64,000 nucleotides of DNA from Pseudomonas nitroreducens NBRC 12694 (GTDB lineage: Bacteria; Pseudomonadota; Gammaproteobacteria; Pseudomonadales; Pseudomonadaceae), in NCBI RefSeq assembly GCF_002091755.1, contig NZ_BDAI01000002.1:372001-436000 (forward strand). Direction: 5' to 3'. Shown in pieces: positions 61,275-64,000 of the stretch. The notes under the pieces are model-generated. The model saw only the letters and a program-made list of their open reading frames with translations, was not told the DNA's origin and ran no database searches. Each line of letters starts with the position of its first letter. Within the stretch, counting starts at the first letter, position 1. A program made the translations under genes and the position numbers.

Positions 61275-61488
61275 GGCGGGCTCCGCCTTAAGCCTGGCTC
61301 TCCTGGCGCCGGTTCAGTCCGTTTGGCTTTCGAGACCGGTTTGACTCCCAACGTACAGGCCTGGCGAGGATTTACCGAACCTTTACAGAGCGCTGGAAAA
61401 CTTGCGGCAACAGTGCATGTCAATCTGATGGCAATCCCAAGGGTCCTGTTCTCAGGCATACCAATGGAGTGGTCAGGAGCATTGCGTC

Positions 61489-62022
61489 ATGCGCTTCCCA
61501 TTCGTCGTGGTCCTGCTGGCCGCGCTGGGTTTCAACACCGCGCAGGCCGAGATTTACAAGTGCACCGTGGAAGGTCGGCCGGTCTTTGCCCAGACCCCTT
61601 GTGGCACCGATGATATTCAGGTCATCCCCAATGCCTGGCAGCCGAGCGAGGAAGACGTCGCCCAGCAGAAACAGGCCAACCGCTCTGTCGTAAACTCGAC
61701 GCTGCAGATGCAGTACGTCAGTCAGGTGACCCGGATGAGAAATCTCATACGGGAGGTCGATCAGACCATCGAGGATTTGCGCGAGAAGTGCGATGAGCGG
61801 CTCAGATGGTTGCGCTACGAGCGTAGTCGCGCCAACAACAACCTGGCCGGGGCGATCTGGGAAAACACCATCGTCACGGAGATGATTAATGTGAAGGCGG
61901 ATTACGACAGGCGTATTGGGGAACTGCTGGATGCCCGAGCGGAAGCGGTGCGCAAGTTGGAAAATTTCGAGACCCAGGCACGTGAGCAACTGGATGCATC
62001 GCTGCCTTCGTCGACGAAGTGA
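61489..62022 (+). CDS. DUF4124 domain-containing secreted protein
   Basis: 177 residues with a signal peptide (RFPFVVVLLAALGFNTAQA) and a small DUF4124 motif right after it: IYKCTVEGRPVFAQTPCG, whose two Cys may pair in the periplasm. The remaining 130 residues are charged and helical (VTRMRNLIREVDQTIEDLREKCDERLRWLRYER), a likely coiled coil. Function unknown. The 214-base space before it (61275-61488) shows no clear signal. Confidence 0.8.
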   Translation: MRFPFVVVLLAALGFNTAQAEIYKCTVEGRPVFAQTPCGTDDIQVIPNAWQPSEEDVAQQKQANRSVVNSTLQMQYVSQVTRMRNLIREVDQTIEDLREKCDERLRWLRYERSRANNNLAGAIWENTIVTEMINVKADYDRRIGELLDARAEAVRKLENFETQAREQLDASLPSSTK

Positions 62023-62091
62023 GTCCTCGGCATTGGCCTCGGGTAGCCGTTAGCTTCAATCTTGGCAGCTCACCGGACAAGGACGCCCGCA

Positions 62092-62538
62092 ATGACCCTT
62101 ACGCTCCGCCCCGCCCGCCTGACAGATGTCCCCTACGTCCAGCGCGGCGAAGAGGCCTATATCCGTCAGTGGGAGCCCGCCCATGAGGCACGCTGGAGGG
62201 AAGGCTTCGACCGGCATCTGGCGCGCTGGCTCGAGCACTTCGAGCATCTGACCATTGCCGAGCACGCCGGCGAAAGCGTGGGCTATAGCTTTTGGATGCC
62301 GGAAGATGGCAGCGCGGAACTTTGCACCCTGGGCGTCAGCACGGCGTGGCGGGGCAGGGGCGTCGGTGCAGCGTTGTTGCAGCGCTACATCGAGGATGCC
62401 CGGCAGGAAGGCTACACGCGACTCAAGCTCAGTGTGCGCCCCGACAACCCGGCGCGGCGCCTGTATGAGTGCGCCGGGTTCCAGCCACGGGGCAGCGACG
62501 CCCTGGGCTATCGGCAGTACGAATTGCTGATCGACTGA
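62092..62538 (+). CDS. GNAT-family N-acetyltransferase
   Basis: 148 residues from the ATG at 62092, with AAGGACG ahead. The acetyl-CoA binding segment is TLGVSTAWRGRGVGAALLQRYI, followed by KLSVRPDNPARRLYECAGF, the usual motif B. The substrate is unknown; the fold is of the RimI-like type. It converges on the SH3-domain gene with 4 bases between stops. Confidence 0.87.
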   Translation: MTLTLRPARLTDVPYVQRGEEAYIRQWEPAHEARWREGFDRHLARWLEHFEHLTIAEHAGESVGYSFWMPEDGSAELCTLGVSTAWRGRGVGAALLQRYIEDARQEGYTRLKLSVRPDNPARRLYECAGFQPRGSDALGYRQYELLID

Positions 62539-62542
62539 GGCG

Positions 62543-63211
62543 TCAGACCCACTCGGTGCTGCGCTTGCGCCGCACGCGCAGCATGGTCGGCAGGATCAGC
62601 CCGGCGAGCAGGCCGGCGCCGGCGATGCTGCCGCCGTAGGCCATGTAGCGCATCAGCACCTGCTTGTTCTCGTCGCCCAGTTGCGCCTGGGCATCGCGCA
62701 GTTGCGAGCGGGCTTCGTTCAGCTCGCTATCCAGCGCGGTGCGTGCGGCCTGAAGTTCGTCGATGAGCTTCTTGCGCGCATCCAGGGTTTCCTGCATGCC
62801 CTGGACACGGTTCTTCCAGCTGTCGTCGATGGTCTGCAATTGCGTGGTCAGCTCGGTGACCTTCTGCTCCAGCGCCGGCAGGCGTTCGGCCTGGCCGGGC
62901 TTTTCCTGTAGGTCCTTGCTGGCGATCCACACGCTGTTGCCGCTGTCGCTGCGCACCTGGCTGTAGTCGCCGGAGGTGCTGAGCAATTGGACCTTCTGCC
63001 CGGAGGTGAGGGTGCCAACGATGCGATAACCATCGGTGGGGCCGCTGCGCACATAGGTGCTCAGGCTGTCGTTCACCCAGCGCGCGTTGCTGGCGGGCTC
63101 CTCGGCCTGGGCCGGAGCACCGGCTGCCAGCAGGCCGGCAAACAGGCAGGCACCGAGGGCGCGGGTCTGGAGGGGAGAAACTCGTGCGGGGAAGCGACGC
63201 GATAGGGACAT
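62543..63211 (-). CDS. SH3-domain, membrane-anchored periplasmic protein (TIGR04211/YgiM type)
   Basis: 222 residues from the ATG at 63211. A signal peptide ends in APAQA; a bacterial SH3 domain follows (RWVNDSLSTYVRSGPTDGYRIVGTLTSGQKVQLL, about 45-105), then an acidic coiled coil (about 115-185), and a C-terminal membrane helix (GGSIAGAGLLAGLILPTML) with an RVRRKR stop. This is the layout of the YgiM/TIGR04211 family. Probably a periplasmic, inner-membrane-anchored protein; its role is unknown. Confidence 0.88.
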   Translation of the reverse strand: MSLSRRFPARVSPLQTRALGACLFAGLLAAGAPAQAEEPASNARWVNDSLSTYVRSGPTDGYRIVGTLTSGQKVQLLSTSGDYSQVRSDSGNSVWIASKDLQEKPGQAERLPALEQKVTELTTQLQTIDDSWKNRVQGMQETLDARKKLIDELQAARTALDSELNEARSQLRDAQAQLGDENKQVLMRYMAYGGSIAGAGLLAGLILPTMLRVRRKRSTEWV

Positions 63212-63521
63212 GGGCAATCTTCACATGACTTGGAACGAAACCCGCCTTGCGGGAGCGAAAACGCCGGCCGGGCAATTTATTCAGAACTGGCCGGGTGGCT
63301 AATGGCCAGGAAACCCACCCGGGGGGCCGACAGCACACAGACAGTCGTCGGATGCCGAGAGTTCACCGCTGGGAAAATGCACGGATGAGTGGTGGGAAAA
63401 TGCCTGCACTGCCGGGGCAGTCCGTGCGCCGGATAACCGAATCGTCATCCTTGCCTCAGCTTCCCGTTAGCGGCGGCTTCGTAAGGTGGAGTCACTTTCA
63501 ACCACCCATGAGGTGACTGCC
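63212..63521. other. Intergenic region with a direct repeat
   Basis: 310 bases without a gene. GGGAAAATGC occurs twice (63371-63380 and 63394-63403), 23 bases apart, about 120 bases before the DUF2790 start. Nothing else stands out. Confidence 0.4.
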
Positions 63522-63857
63522 ATGCAACTCTCCCGCTTCTTCCTGACCGCCGCCCTGCTGGGCACTTCCTCCCTGGCGCTGGCCGACGGTGGCGGTGACA
63601 TCACCTTCGCCCGCATGGAGCAGGCTCGCCAGCAGGCCATGCAGGCTCGCGAGGGCGCCCCGTCGCCGATGCAGATCGCCGAGGCAAAGCAGTACACCTA
63701 CGGGATGAACCTGGACATCGCCGAAGTCGTGGCGGTGACGCCGATGAGCACCGACTGCGGCGTGGTCCCGGTGCAACTGCGCTACAAGGATTCCTCCGGC
63801 GAGGAGCAGGCCATCGAGTACCGCACCGAGCGCGTCGCCTGCCGCGCTACCCGCTGA
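63522..63857 (+). CDS. DUF2790 domain-containing secreted protein
   Basis: 111 residues from the ATG at 63522, preceded by GAGGTGACTGCC. A signal peptide (RFFLTAALLGTSSLALA) is followed by a polar Gln/Glu-rich stretch and the DUF2790 core YTYGMNLDIAEVVAVTPMSTDCGVVPVQLRYKDSSGEEQAIEYR, with two Cys (DCGV and VACRA) likely to pair. Small DUF2790 proteins are Pseudomonas-specific periplasmic proteins, in several cases next to metal-responsive two-component genes. That fits the kinase gene converging on it. Confidence 0.85.
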   Translation: MQLSRFFLTAALLGTSSLALADGGGDITFARMEQARQQAMQAREGAPSPMQIAEAKQYTYGMNLDIAEVVAVTPMSTDCGVVPVQLRYKDSSGEEQAIEYRTERVACRATR

Positions 63858-63858
63858 T

Positions 63859-64000
63859 TCAGTCCGGCGAGGCGGGGAATTTCAGGAGGAAGCGCGTCGG
63901 CCCTTCCTCCGAACTCTGCGCGCTGGCCGCGCCCAGGTGCAGCTCCATGATCGAGCGCACGATGGCCAGCCCCAGGCCCGTGCCGCCCTGCGCTCGCGAG
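63859..64000 (-). CDS. C-terminal end of a sensor histidine kinase (partial)
   Basis: 47 codons enter from the right edge and end at TGA (63861-63859), one base past the DUF2790 stop. The visible part is the end of a HATPase domain: the G2 box GGTGLGLAIVRSIMELHLG, then a last strand (RFLLKFPA). The SIMELHLG pattern is common in CusS/heavy-metal-type sensor kinases, but the sensor part is outside the window. It may pair with a response regulator beyond the edge. Confidence 0.75.
   Translation of the reverse strand, partial: SRAQGGTGLGLAIVRSIMELHLGAASAQSSEEGPTRFLLKFPASPD

Overview
The window looks like chromosomal DNA of a high-GC Pseudomonas, perhaps from the P. nitroreducens / citronellolis / aeruginosa side of the genus; the species is an inference. 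The evidence is GC-rich coding DNA on both strands, four copies of the GTAGGAGCGAGCTTGCTCGC REP sequence arranged as inverted pairs, two OprD-family porins, a membrane-type malate:quinone oxidoreductase, many LysR regulators and several ABC uptake systems. No rRNA, tRNA, prophage, insertion sequence or CRISPR array was seen. The window opens inside an alcohol dehydrogenase gene and closes inside a sensor kinase gene.

Layout. 1-2508: end of a zinc alcohol dehydrogenase and a pair of acyl-CoA dehydrogenases. 2557-7123: a small membrane protein, an ABC ATPase, an MFS transporter, and a decayed stretch holding a frameshifted hydrolase remnant and the deleted, fused remains of a Fur-controlled ECF sigma / FecR / PepSY iron-uptake locus. 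7186-14017: a minus-strand amino-acid or polyamine uptake operon with two binding proteins of different families, one permease, one ATPase, a gamma-glutamyltransferase-like enzyme and an aldo/keto reductase, beside a GntR/FCD regulator. 14701-19103: mqo and a Ca-type P-type ATPase, converging on one terminator.

19181-31383: AraC and LysR regulators, a 7-bp tandem array, a secreted metallo-beta-lactamase-fold protein, LysR/MFS, OprD-DoxX, isochorismatase-like hydrolase/GlxA-type regulator, a winged-helix ATPase regulator, and a monooxygenase/hydrolase pair. 31395-38539: amidohydrolase, katG, glpQ, a DUF2501 protein and two GNAT enzymes. 38646-45018: a LysR gene and an MFS gene sharing a 32-bp element, then a second LysR gene converging on an HxlR-EmrA-EmrB efflux operon. 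45654-47833: the second OprD porin and a small hydrolase.

47826-61274 is the most coherent system: a 13-kb organosulfur-scavenging locus. In transcription order it holds a TonB receptor, two TauD/AtsK dioxygenases, a GntR regulator, an AprA/AsfA-type flavoprotein, an AprB/AsfB-type 2x[4Fe-4S] ferredoxin, and a sulfonate-type ABC importer. A HEAT-repeat protein and a DUF971 protein are joined to the ABC genes by successive 4-bp ATGA overlaps. A divergent LysR gene faces the receptor across two AT-rich palindromes. The HEAT and DUF971 proteins have no assigned role and are the best candidates for something new. The last 2.5 kb holds envelope-type small proteins, a GNAT enzyme and the kinase fragment.
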